This document shows, piece after piece, positions 22,411-32,190 of a stretch of 64,000 bases of DNA. Below the pieces are notes generated by a model. That model was not told the origin of the DNA and searched no databases. It was given only the letters and a program-made list of their open reading frames with translations. The DNA comes from Prostheceraeus crozeri (Eukaryota > Platyhelminthes > Polycladida > Euryleptidae). Within the stretch, counting starts at the first letter, position 1; each line of letters opens with the position of its first letter. The position numbers and the translations under genes were made by a program. The DNA lies in the NCBI GenBank assembly GCA_907163375.1, contig CAJQUW010001625.1, positions 310,001 to 374,000 on the forward strand, in the 5' to 3' direction.

Positions 22411-23026
22411 CGTAGTCTAACAAGCTCTTTACACATGGATCGCAGTCGATTGCTATCCCTGTATCAGAAGTGTAAGCTATCTTAATTTTATTTGACACTA
22501 TTTCATCTACCATTATCATCCATATGAAATGTTATAAGAATTGCAAGTTAAACTAAGTGTGCTACTATTTCCAAATGAAAAAGTATACATGGTTAAATCA
22601 TCCACTTAAGCCCATCCGTAGTCTAACAAGCTCTTTACACATGGATCGCAGTCGATTGCTATCCCTGTATCAGAAGTGTAAGCTATCTTAATTTATTTGA
22701 CACTATTTCATCTACCATCATCGTCCATATGAAATGTTATAAGATTTACAAGTTAAACTAAGCGTGCTACTATTTCCAAATGAAAAAGTATACATGGTTA
22801 AATCATCCACTTAAGCCCATCCGTAGTCTAACAAGCTCTTTACACATGGATCGCAGTCGATTGCTATCCCTGTATCAGAAGTGTAAGCTATCTTAATTTA
22901 TTTGACACTATTTTATCTACCATCATCGTCCATATGAAATGTTATAAGATTTACAAGTTAAACTAAGCGTGCTACTATTTCCAAATGAAAAAGTATACAT
23001 GGTTAAATTATTCACTAAAACCCCAT
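22411..23026 (+). repeat. Tandem repeat, three units of about 205 bp
   Basis: The units start with CGTAGTCTAACAAGCTCTTT at 22411, 22617 and 22822, and units 2 and 3 are almost identical. Each contains GCAGTCGATTGCTATCCCTG, also found once near 21,542 after cassette copy 2. There is no open frame across it. It lies between the small accessory genes and the 145-residue minus-strand gene. Confidence 0.92.
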
Positions 23027-23061
23027 TCAAGTAAGTCAGTATGAAAGCAAAGATAATACGA

Positions 23062-23075
23062 AATAAACATTTATT
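23062..23075. terminator. Back-to-back poly(A) signals
   Basis: AATAAACATTTATT carries AATAAA on the plus strand and, as TTTATT, on the minus strand. The minus signal overlaps the stop of the 145-residue gene. Confidence 0.6.
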
Positions 23076-23511
23076 ATGGCATGTATTTCAAAAGGTCTTC
23101 ATCGTCAATATCGTCCCAGAGTCTGGCTTCACATAGATTACAAAAACAGTTGAGCTGCTTTAAACGTTCTTCTGCAGCGTCCCTCACTTTCTCAATGTAC
23201 GCCCACTCCGCCACGGTTCGCGGTTGGGAGTTAGGGGTGTACCACTCCCATATTTGATGCAAGTGCGACTTGCTGGTCATCTCCATCACCCCTTCGGCAT
23301 CATATTGTAAATATTTCCACCGTATGCCTGTTAGGTCGGGCAACTCCTCTTCATCCTCCTCCGATAATGATAACTTTCGTATATTGTCGAGATTGTATGT
23401 CTTCTCCACCTTCGCCTTTCTTGGTGCATTTGGTGTAACGAGCACCTTTGCTGATGTATATGGAGAGGAGAACTCCAATGCGGTATTTGGTGTTGTTGGA
23501 GGACTTGTCAT
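23074..23511 (-). CDS. Unknown Polinton protein, 145 residues
   Basis: A complete frame, divergent from the polymerase gene with a promoter region of about 110 bp between its start and the polymerase TATA box. It is Pro/Ser/Thr-rich at the N-terminus and acidic in the middle (SLSEEDEEELPDL), with a Trp-rich segment (WKYLQYDAEG, HQIWEWYTP) and a C-terminal CFCNLC motif. I do not recognise the family. A role in DNA replication is suggested only by its position beside the polymerase. Confidence 0.6.
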   Translation of the reverse strand: MTSPPTTPNTALEFSSPYTSAKVLVTPNAPRKAKVEKTYNLDNIRKLSLSEEDEEELPDLTGIRWKYLQYDAEGVMEMTSKSHLHQIWEWYTPNSQPRTVAEWAYIEKVRDAAEERLKQLNCFCNLCEARLWDDIDDEDLLKYMP

Positions 23512-23624
23512 GTTGTCTTTGAAATGCTGACTTTGAATAATGATAACTTTAACATTTTTCTAATTCTTAAGTATACACAAGCAGCCAATCAGAATGAACA
23601 TCCAATGAATGAAGAGGATGAAAG

Positions 23625-23632
23625 TATATAAG
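23625..23632 (+). promoter_or_regulatory. TATA box of the polymerase gene
   Basis: TATATAAG lies about 135 bp upstream of the candidate start ATG at 23768. It has the same form as the TATA boxes of the small left-arm genes. Confidence 0.65.
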
Positions 23633-23767
23633 CAAAGTGACATTCAGGTCATTTCATTTAATCTGTGAATCATACAAGTGACGAACGCACGATCTCTCTC
23701 TTTGACTATTATTTGAGTGAAGTCTCTATCTTGTAGAAGTATCAACCTTAAACTTGATTTCGTTGAA

Positions 23768-26700
23768 ATGGTAAGTTGAAAATTTCCTCTCATCTCCCTC
23801 AAACGTGTGACTAATAGCATCTTCCTCAATTTCAGGCATCAACTTCATCACCAACGCCCTCTCTTCTCGAGGAAAGTTTAGAGTTATTGAGTCAAGGTAG
23901 GTTGTAACACTACACTGAGGCTTGAACAGAGATGAAAGAATGATTTCTCTTTCAGGTGATGTGAGTTCCAGCTCAGGACTCTCGCGGCAAGGCAACGAGT
24001 GGGAATGTGCCGACTGCGGACATATGTTTACAAGGAAGCACAGTCTCCTTCGACACATCAAACAACGTGTGTGTCAACGCAAAGCGGCGTCAATCTCCGG
24101 AGGTGAAGTTGATTCTGACGATGACATCTCCTTTCCTTGCGATTTGTGCCCTCTTTCTTTTGATAGTCACTTTCAGCGATCTTCGCACAGACTTCAACAC
24201 ACGCATGCAAATGATCACTACACCAACGGTACCTCTACCATCTCCCTCATTAATGTTTCACATAATAATTTAGTACGCGACTACTGCATGGAGTCCAATA
24301 CTCAAATTGTAGATTTTCCTGAGTGGCTCCTTCAAAATTCTAACATTATCGAAGCGCTCTTCAATAATTTAGACAATTTTAGAATGAAGGCGCTCATCTA
24401 CCTTAAACTAAAATATATTAAAATAGATTTTCAAACGGGTCAAGTGACGGAGAGAATACAGTTTCATATTCCTTCCTCTTCCGCAACCGAAGTTGTAGAC
24501 TGCGAGTCTTGGCTAAATTTTCACATTCAATGTTTAAAATCAAATGTAGATAAATTCAATCAACGCGACAGCGCTCTCATTTTTGATGGTGTGGACTCAG
24601 CCATATTCAAAATTTCCCTATTAGAAAGTCATGCAGCTCGAGGCACATTTAAACTTCCAAAAACGTTGTATAATAAGAAAGCTGTCATCAATGTTGATTG
24701 TAAATCACAGTGTTTCAAATATGCAGTCCTATCCATCCTTCACTATAATGATATCAACGCGCATCGAGATCGCACCTATAGCTATAGACAGTGGGAGGAT
24801 GAACTAGACTTTGAAGGTTGTGATAGTAACAACATGAAAATCAAAGATGTAGAAACGTTCGAAAAACATAATAAGATTAAAATTGTCGTTCACGTGTGGG
24901 AGAAGGGGTTGAAGGGTGCCCGCTATAATTCACGTTCAACTTGTTATGAACGTGTAGTCAACCTCTTATTAGTAAAACAAGATGATAGCGAGGAATGGCA
25001 CTACTGTGGTATTCCCAAAATCTCTCGCTTGTACACTCACTTGGGGCACTCTAAAAGAGGTGAACATTTTGTATGCGACCGCTGCATCCGCTCATTTTGG
25101 AGTAAAGATAAATTTGAAACTCACTATGAATGGTGCAAGCGAGGTAAATTACAAATGGAACGCATGCCCAAAGATAAAATATTTTCACATAGGGATAATG
25201 GTGACGAATTAAGTCCCCTGCGTGTCATTTACGCAGACATAGAATGCTACATTGATGATATCATCCACAAGCCAGCAGCCATATCCTGCTATGAAGTATG
25301 GCATGACCACTTTAGGAATAGACAAAACAAAATGCATACTTGGCAAGGTGAAGATTGCATTTCAAAATTTCTAGAATTTCTCGATAAAGCTGCAAAATTT
25401 CAACAATCATATGATTCCCAATTGCAGCGTAAGTCACTACATATGTCAGATGAAGACAAACAAAAATTTGAAAGTTGCACATCCTGTCCTAAATGTCATA
25501 AAACGTTTGATGACGATAAAATTAAGAAAGTGCGTGATCATGATCACATCACTGGTAAATTTAGAAACGCACTCTGCTCCAAATGTAACTTTTCACTTAG
25601 GTTGAGACGTCGTGTACTACCCGTCATTTTTCATAACTTTAAGGGCTATGACAGTCATATGCTCATAAAAGGAGGGTTGAGCCAGATGAAATCGTGGCAG
25701 TTTAATGTAATAGCACAAACGAGAGAAAAATTCATGGCAATGACAGCAAAAGTACCAGTAGATAAAACTAAAGAAAATAAGACAGTCTTCTTCGAAATAA
25801 AATTTTTAGATTCATTTCAATTCATGTCAGCGTCACTAGCTTCTCTCGTTCGTAATCTCAAGTTTCTTCCCCATAGTCAAACTTTGAAGAAACACTATCC
25901 AAACTTAACGGATGAAATAATCACTCGCAAAGGAGTCTTTCCTTATGCGTATTTTAGCTCAATGTCTAAACTAAATGAAACAACCCTTCCTTCCATTGAC
26001 AAATTCAAAAACGATTTGACGGGTGAAGATTGTCCAGTAGAGGACTATGAATATGCTCAAGAGGCATGGTTAAAATTTAATTGTAAAACGTTTGGCGATT
26101 ATATGATCGCTTACTTAGAATTAGATGTCATTTTGCTGGCTGATGTCTTTCAGGAGTTTCGACGAGTGGCATTAGAAGAAGACAAATTAGATCCTATCCA
26201 CTTTGTCAGTCTACCAGCCATGTCCTTTAAATCAGCCTTTAAAATGACTGGTGAGACCATTCATCTCTTACAAGACCCGGAGATGTATAATATATTTGAG
26301 CGCGGAATACGCGGTGGTCTCACATTTGTAAATAAACATCATATAAAATCTGAAACAGTAGGTGATGATCATATCCACCTAAAGTACTATGACCAAAATA
26401 ATTTATATGGTAGTTCACTGTCTAAACCACTACCTCATTCCGAGTTTAGTTGGTTAAATCAAAATGAGCTTGAGTATTACTCCAACCCTTCAAACATACT
26501 GAATATTCCAGATGAAGGTGATTGGGGATATTATTTTGAAGTGGATTTGATTTATCCAAATAGTATTAAAAATAAAACTGCTGATTTCCCACTCGCACCT
26601 GAATCTGGCGAAGTGACTGAAGATATGTTTTCACCATTCATGTCACAATTTCATAATAACTTAACAGAGTGTGGACAGCCAAGGTACAAACCATGCCGCA

Positions 26701-27740
26701 AACTTTTACTCACCCAATATGATAAGAAAAATTATCTCGTACACTTCTGCATATTAAAATTCTATTTAGAAATGGGCATGCTTCTAAAGTCAGTTCACCG
26801 CATTATCAAATTTAGACAGAAAGCCTTCCTCAAACCCTACATAGATAGTAACAGTCAAAAACGTGCACTCGCCCAAAATAATTTTGAAAAGGATTTTTAT
26901 AAATATAAGAATAATAGTCTATTCGGAAAGACCATGGAGGATGTTAGAAAACGTATGAATTACAAACTAGTCGTTGATGAACAAAAATATCACAAATTGA
27001 CCTCATCACCTCTTTTCATTGATAGAGACATCATCGATGAGGATCTTGTAGGTGTTAAAATGATTAAATCAGAAGTTGAGTTGTGCAAACCCATCTATAT
27101 TGGGCAAGCCGTTTTAGATTATTCCAAGCTTGAAATGTATCAACTCTTCTACAAAATATTAAAACCATGCCCTCTCGTAAAAGAGGTTCGCTTGCTGGGT
27201 GGTGATACAGATAGTTTCTTTTTAGGAATTACCACTCAAAAAGATTTAAATTTTAATGAAGTAGGTAAGTCATTAGAAAAATATTTCGATACATCTAACT
27301 ACAATCCCACTCATCCACTCTATTCCATACAGAATAAAGCCAAACTTGGTTGTTTTAAGGATGAAACAGCAGGAAAGGAAATAGATGAAATGATTCTCCT
27401 CCGTCCTAAAATGTATTCCATGAAACTAAAAGAATGTGCAGATAGTATTAAGCGTGCTAAAGGTATATCAAAATCCATTGTTCATAAAATGAAACATCGG
27501 TCCTATAAGAAGGCCTATAAAAATAAAACTATAACGTTTGTCAATATGACAATCTTAAAATCTCAAGTTCATACTGTGAAAACGTACACGTTCAAGAAAC
27601 GAGCACTTTCAGCATGGGAGGATAAGAGGTGTTGGATAGGACATAACACATCTCTTCCACATGGACATCCTGACACAAACATACCTCCACCCAAAAGAAT
27701 AAAACTCACGCTACCACATTCAGGAGATGTATTGACATAA
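23768..27740 (+). CDS. Protein-primed family B DNA polymerase (pPolB) with two short 5' introns
   Basis: It replicates the element by protein priming. The long open part runs 23922-27740. In its numbering there are C2H2-type zinc fingers near residues 27-90 and 390-415, and an HNH-like segment (RDHDHITGKFRNALCSKCN) near 545. Exonuclease motifs follow: YADIECYI near 436, HNFKGYDSH near 567 and YLELDVILLADVF near 727. Polymerase motifs are DQNNLYG near 823, KNNSLFGKTM near 995 and GGDTDSFF near 1093. The likely true start is ATG 23768, directly cut by an intron (23771-23835) and followed by a second (23897-23955). Both are GT-AG and keep frame, giving about 1,280 residues. Exons are inferred from consensus sites only. 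Confidence 0.95.
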
Positions 27741-27890
27741 TCAACTTTAACTCAGTATTTTGATGTTGCTTTTTGTAGATATACATGGTTGTTTTATGTA
27801 TCGCATGAGATCGTTTCTTCCTTGTGAATATATGCCTACAGTCAGCCCATTCCCCCTATATCTGTGAAAAGACTTTTTCATATACATATT

Positions 27891-27904
27891 TTTATTTCAA
27901 TAAA
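27891..27904. terminator. Bidirectional poly(A) signals between convergent genes
   Basis: TTTATTTCAATAAA holds AATAAA for the plus-strand polymerase gene and, on the other strand, AATAAA for neighbouring minus transcripts. Confidence 0.55.
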
Positions 27905-27919
27905 CATATCACAATGACT

Positions 27920-29470
27920 TCACTTTGTTTTCCGAAACACTAAAGTTACGAGGGATTTAGTATCTTTCACATGGATACACTCTTGTAAACCATTGGTAAT
28001 TTTGATAGCAATAGAGGGTATAGTTTGTTTGACGACGGGATGATAGAAAATAGATTCAAACATCTTCTCGACTATTCCATATGAAGCGTCTTTATCATGA
28101 ATGAAATCGCGTAAAATGTATTCTTTTTTCTCGCCAACAGAAATAGGTAAAATCAAATCACTTTGAATGTAAAGGTGTTGTTCATGTTTATCAAGTGTCA
28201 TTGGTGTTTCTATACCAATCGTATGCGCAGCAGCAAACACAGTTTGTAGCATTGAAAAGCCAAAGAGTTTTTTCAAATTTTTACTCAATTGACATTGAAT
28301 GTCATCACCCAGTTTCAGAACAACGCGTTGATTTTCAATTGAAAACGAAATGTGGTGTGTCTTTACATCATATTTACTTTTCATCACATGCTTCAACTTC
28401 TGTTGTATATAAGGATTTACTACATGAATGAAGCTTTCAACTGTATGATATAGACGCGGCATTATATTGATAGCAACTTTAGATTCTTCATAAGACTGGT
28501 AAATTTTCTTGATGCGATCGCCATAGATGTCCACCCACCATTCATCATTAACTGAATCAGCTTTAGTGTGATATTCATGAGAAGCATACACCACACCGCT
28601 TCCAATAATAGGTGTATAATGTCTTACAAAATGACGCAAGGTTGGAGAGAAATAAACTGTAAGTTTGTCATTATATTTCTGAATAACCAACTTATTTTTG
28701 TCCGCCATAATTTTCTCTCCATACTTCTTACCCACAGTCTCATTCCATCGTTTTACTAACTCAATAAGTGATAAAGGTTGAACACCACGCTTTTTCAAAA
28801 TGATGCGTTCTTCGCATTCTACAACATCTTCATCAAATATTTTAAATCTATAATGAAATTTGTTGATTCGAGTTGAATAAACTTTTTTAACATTTGCAGT
28901 AGCAATTGACGTTAGATGTAGTCCATGACCAAAACCGAGATGCGGATAGAATTCACTATCCAACCTCAGCGTAAGACCTTTAGTAAAAGAATGAAAGCGG
29001 AGGAACTGTCTCCCACTCCAATGATAGATAGTAAACTCATAAGCTTTCTGATTTTTATTCTTCATGATGGAAGTATTACCACTGTTGAATGCCTTAATAA
29101 TTTTCTCATTCCCAAATGGCTCATAAGAATCTGATTTTATCTGAATCCATTCATAGTTCCACTTTCCATCTGATGTTAAATTGTATGGGAACTGGAATGC
29201 ATTATTCATCGTTATTCCATCATGGGTGCGAGGAGTCAATATCATTTCTTCCAAATCATTCACATTCTGAATATTGCTATCATAGCAAATACTAGAAACG
29301 CCAACCTCCCATTCACCTTCTAAATGCAGTGGCCGATTTAATTCTACTCGATAGTCTGATGGTTTATTTTTGGGAAATTTATTCATAGAAGCATTACTGG
29401 GCAAGTAGATTAGAAACGAGTCCTTATTTTCACTTTCCATATTATTCACATTGGAAAAATATATTAGCAT
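27920..29470 (-). CDS. Conserved Polinton protein (WEVGV family), paralogue 1, 516 residues
   Basis: It is a complete frame. The N-terminal region SFLIYLPSNASMNKFPKN followed by EGEWEVGVSSICYDS matches a motif I associate with virion-type proteins of Polintons and related adintovirus-like elements (SNxS, then L-x-G-x-WEV-x-L). The body is rich in beta-type, alternating hydrophobic sequence with no catalytic motif I can see. It is followed upstream on the same strand by a paralogue 9 bp away, so the pair arose by tandem duplication. A structural role (minor capsid or surface) is inferred, not shown. Confidence 0.75.
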   Translation of the reverse strand: MLIYFSNVNNMESENKDSFLIYLPSNASMNKFPKNKPSDYRVELNRPLHLEGEWEVGVSSICYDSNIQNVNDLEEMILTPRTHDGITMNNAFQFPYNLTSDGKWNYEWIQIKSDSYEPFGNEKIIKAFNSGNTSIMKNKNQKAYEFTIYHWSGRQFLRFHSFTKGLTLRLDSEFYPHLGFGHGLHLTSIATANVKKVYSTRINKFHYRFKIFDEDVVECEERIILKKRGVQPLSLIELVKRWNETVGKKYGEKIMADKNKLVIQKYNDKLTVYFSPTLRHFVRHYTPIIGSGVVYASHEYHTKADSVNDEWWVDIYGDRIKKIYQSYEESKVAINIMPRLYHTVESFIHVVNPYIQQKLKHVMKSKYDVKTHHISFSIENQRVVLKLGDDIQCQLSKNLKKLFGFSMLQTVFAAAHTIGIETPMTLDKHEQHLYIQSDLILPISVGEKKEYILRDFIHDKDASYGIVEKMFESIFYHPVVKQTIPSIAIKITNGLQECIHVKDTKSLVTLVFRKTK

Positions 29471-29479
29471 ACGTTTGCA

Positions 29480-30898
29480 TTAACTCTTCATTCGGAAATG
29501 GAGTGTAATACTTGTCACAGCATCTTTATGAAAAGGAATCAACGCACCAGCATCATCATAAATGGCAATATCAATTTGTGGGATGTAGTTTGATTTCAGC
29601 TTTGTATAATGCACTTTCTTGAAAGTATGCTCAGATAAAATACTGCAGCTCTTTGGCTGGTATGGTATCATTGCTAGCAATGGAGCTTCAACATCTCCCA
29701 CACGTACATCTTCACCAATATTGGAATATATCTGAAAATAGTTAATACGACGCGATAGCGACATGTCTGCGCTAGCTTTGGTTACAGTACCACTTTTAAA
29801 GATATTTTGGTCAAAACCCAAAATGTCCATTAGAGTTTTATCCATAATTAGTTCAATACCTTTTCCACTTATAGTGAGAGACAAAGTACCTTCTTTTTCA
29901 GAAAATGAAATATGTTGGTCATTAATCACTTCATTTAAATAATCTACAACCAATTTAACTGAAGTAATAATGCGAGGCATCAACACTCTTGTTTCATGTA
30001 AGAAACCACCAAAAGGCTCTACACACTTTCTGTATAAAGATACGGTCCATTCTGTATCAAATTGATTTGACCTTTCACATGGTAAATGTTGCATATTAAA
30101 TTTTCCATGAACAGCTGCAGAATGATGTCGCAAGAACTGATGAAAATCTTTTGAACAAACTAATACTAGATCATCATCATTTAATTTACTTATTGCAATA
30201 TGATTAGATGATTTAATATAAGTCAATGTTGCCACTTGTTTACCATCAACTCGAAGGAGATAATTAAATTTCTTCAATAATGTTTCAGGAGTCATGTTTG
30301 TCTTTCTTGGCTTAATCACAATCTTCTTCACCAACGTCTTCTCATTTTTTGGAATAAGATCTACATAATAAGCTTCCTCTCGATATATTAACTGTTTATG
30401 AGCACTTATGTGGTAATTAACGTTAAAATTATCATAGGTTGTTAAGGCGCTAGCGAGGTAGCCTAAATCATTTCTTAAACTTGGACTTAAACCAACAATC
30501 CAATCTTTCTCAACTACATGATGTATATAAGTATAATCATCATTGTGTGGAGTAAATTGGGCAATATGTTTACACGCTTTATTCAAGAAATCATATATAA
30601 ACTTTTTACATGATAAGAGATCTTTCTTTGGCCACTGTGGAATGTATACTCGGCAGCCCTTTTCACATTGGTAAGCAGCTGTACGTCTCATATTAATAGT
30701 CATCACCTCATGATCAAAAGTATAGACACAGTTGCTATAAACAAGTTGAGTGACACCCACTTCCCAATTCCCATTTAGCTGTTGTGCATGATCAATGGGA
30801 GTAGAAAAGAGTGCGGCTCGATTACTAGTAAATCTCTTTGTAGCCGCATTGCTAAGCAAAATATGATAAAACGACATTTTTATATTGCTAATCTGCAA
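29480..30898 (-). CDS. Conserved Polinton protein (WEVGV family), paralogue 2, 472 residues
   Basis: It shares the N-terminal plan of its neighbour: FYHILLSNAATKRFTSN, then LNGNWEVGVTQLVYSN. The start may be ATG 30877 (MSFYHILL), which better matches the paralogue, rather than 30898. Later shared blocks include HFRMKS at the very end against LVFRKTK. It begins almost head-to-head with the plus-strand PC4-like gene: only 2 to 35 bp separate the two starts, so both probably use one bidirectional promoter. Function is inferred as structural. Confidence 0.75.
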   Translation of the reverse strand: MQISNIKMSFYHILLSNAATKRFTSNRAALFSTPIDHAQQLNGNWEVGVTQLVYSNCVYTFDHEVMTINMRRTAAYQCEKGCRVYIPQWPKKDLLSCKKFIYDFLNKACKHIAQFTPHNDDYTYIHHVVEKDWIVGLSPSLRNDLGYLASALTTYDNFNVNYHISAHKQLIYREEAYYVDLIPKNEKTLVKKIVIKPRKTNMTPETLLKKFNYLLRVDGKQVATLTYIKSSNHIAISKLNDDDLVLVCSKDFHQFLRHHSAAVHGKFNMQHLPCERSNQFDTEWTVSLYRKCVEPFGGFLHETRVLMPRIITSVKLVVDYLNEVINDQHISFSEKEGTLSLTISGKGIELIMDKTLMDILGFDQNIFKSGTVTKASADMSLSRRINYFQIYSNIGEDVRVGDVEAPLLAMIPYQPKSCSILSEHTFKKVHYTKLKSNYIPQIDIAIYDDAGALIPFHKDAVTSITLHFRMKS

Positions 30899-30900
30899 CT

Positions 30901-31269
30901 TTGCATAACATCATGAAGACTTGGATTTTGGACTCTCTACAATATATCAGAGTTGATCGTGATGGAAACGTACATTTCAAAAATTCTCATGGTCATACAT
31001 CAAGAGGAATTACATTAACATGGCGACAATTTGTCAACCTCAATGATATCATGAGGGATTTGGAATATTTTGAAACATTAAGATTCATCTCCTTGGGTGA
31101 TCAAGTTTGGCTTCAACATTACAGAAATGAAATTCAAATCTACCATTCTCATTCCGCAAACTGTTTCTCATTTCGCAAATACAATTGGGAGAAGTATAGA
31201 AGATACATACATCGCTCCATCATGACATTTATTCGTCGTGAGTTCATCGCCCTACTATGCAAATCTTAA
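30901..31269 (+). CDS. PC4-like small protein 1 of the Polinton
   Basis: It is 122 residues from 30901, or 118 from ATG 30913 (MKTWILDSLQ), which aligns with the start of its paralogue. A segment of the form DxxGNVHFKNS...SRGITLTWRQF...DIMRDL resembles the PC4/SUB1 transcription coactivator fold (GKV-x-IRE...GISL-x-x-xQW...L). A second half (QVWLQHYRNEIQIYHS, then WEKYRRYIHRSI) may be another copy of that fold. The family call is by eye and tentative. It is clustered with a TBP-like gene, which supports a transcription role. Confidence 0.6.
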   Translation: MHNIMKTWILDSLQYIRVDRDGNVHFKNSHGHTSRGITLTWRQFVNLNDIMRDLEYFETLRFISLGDQVWLQHYRNEIQIYHSHSANCFSFRKYNWEKYRRYIHRSIMTFIRREFIALLCKS

Positions 31270-31291
31270 TCAGATATGATTACCACGCACC

Positions 31292-31942
31292 ATGAGTTGG
31301 AAATTAGATTCCCTACAACGTATTGAAACGGATCATGATCGAAACGTCTATTTCAAAGATTCAACTGGAAATGTGAGAAGAGAGTTTGTTTTATCTTATC
31401 GTCATTTTCAATCTCTACATCATATCATGAAGGACTTGAAATACTTCTATATGAAAAGACATTCACGTATTGGAAATCGCATCTGGCTGCGCGTCAACAA
31501 TCGGCGAATTCAACTCTATCATTCCCAACTTCATACTAACTTTACATTTCATCAAGGTAGTTGGGAAAAGTATAAAAGGAAGGTACATCGCTCAATTTAC
31601 TCATTCTTTCATCATGAAGCGCCATCGCTACACCATCGTCAACATTCTCCGTCGCTTCAGACTCTACACCAAAATCGATCTCACAACATTACGCCAACAG
31701 CTTCCAAACAGCAAGTATTACCCGGGCCGTCCTCAAATGTTAGTGGTGAAGATGAACAATTCACGGAATCTTCAACTCTTCCCAAATGGGACTGTACAGA
31801 TTCTCGGCGCCCTTTCTCATTCATCGGCGCAGTCAATGCGCTTAGAGCTACAGAGACTACTACGTCGGATATGGAAGAGGGAGAGGTGTGTGATGTCGAA
31901 TCTGACTGTGGACAATATGGTGATCTCTACTCAATTGAGTGA
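31292..31942 (+). CDS. PC4-like small protein 2, paralogue with extended tail
   Basis: A 216-residue frame. Residues 1-108 align along their length with the preceding protein: LDSLQRIETDHDRNVYFKDS, FVLSYRHFQSLHHIMKDL, QLYHS, WEKYKRKVHRSI. The two are a tandem duplication 22 bp apart. The remaining 108 residues are low-complexity and acidic at the end (DMEEGEVCDVESD) and overlap the TBP-like gene in another frame. This tail may be real overlapping coding or chance open sequence. The likely nucleic-acid-binding role is inferred from the tentative PC4 resemblance. Confidence 0.55.
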   Translation: MSWKLDSLQRIETDHDRNVYFKDSTGNVRREFVLSYRHFQSLHHIMKDLKYFYMKRHSRIGNRIWLRVNNRRIQLYHSQLHTNFTFHQGSWEKYKRKVHRSIYSFFHHEAPSLHHRQHSPSLQTLHQNRSHNITPTASKQQVLPGPSSNVSGEDEQFTESSTLPKWDCTDSRRPFSFIGAVNALRATETTTSDMEEGEVCDVESDCGQYGDLYSIE

Positions 31943-32159
31943 CAGTCTATCATTTTTGAAGATTCGTACCAGCAGTTACAGTTTGTGTTATGAACCCGAA
32001 CTTTTTCCTGCAGCTCTCATTAGTTGTTGGTTGCCTGTGCATGTGGCAATCTTTCATAATAGTAAAGTGATCATTACTGGACTAAAATCTCATGAACAAG
32101 CAAATATGATCCTAGACTATCTCATTGAGTATGTACGTACCCAGCGGATTGTAAAATAA
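31614..32159 (+). CDS. TATA-binding-protein-like protein encoded in the Polinton
   Basis: It is 181 residues from ATG 31614, the length of the conserved TBP core. Two imperfect repeats are visible. In repeat 1, KIDLTTLRQQLPNSKYYPGR and LQLFPNGTVQILGALS match the TBP blocks [20 protein letters not shown] and LIFSSGKMVCTGAKS. In repeat 2, VDNMVIS, YEPELFPAALI and VAIFHNSKVIITGLKS match IQNMVGS, YEPELFPGLI and LLIFVSGKVVLTGAK. The phenylalanines of ELFP and of both IF/LF strands, used by TBP to kink DNA, are kept. A frame extending up to 31470 exists, but ATG 31614 gives a clean TBP start. A TATAAAAG lies about 40 bp upstream, inside the preceding gene. The stop overlaps AATAAA. Confidence 0.85.
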   Translation: MKRHRYTIVNILRRFRLYTKIDLTTLRQQLPNSKYYPGRPQMLVVKMNNSRNLQLFPNGTVQILGALSHSSAQSMRLELQRLLRRIWKRERCVMSNLTVDNMVISTQLSDSLSFLKIRTSSYSLCYEPELFPAALISCWLPVHVAIFHNSKVIITGLKSHEQANMILDYLIEYVRTQRIVK

Positions 32160-32190
32160 AAAACAATTTTTCCAACATGATGTTTTTATT
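32155..32190. terminator. Convergent poly(A) signals
   Basis: AATAAA at 32155-32160 overlaps the TBP-like stop on the plus strand. TTTATT at 32185-32190 is AATAAA on the minus strand and overlaps the protease stop. Confidence 0.6.

Noticed and set aside
22411-23026. CRISPR-like array
   Set aside because: The units are contiguous 205-bp tandem repeats without short unique spacers, in an animal genome.
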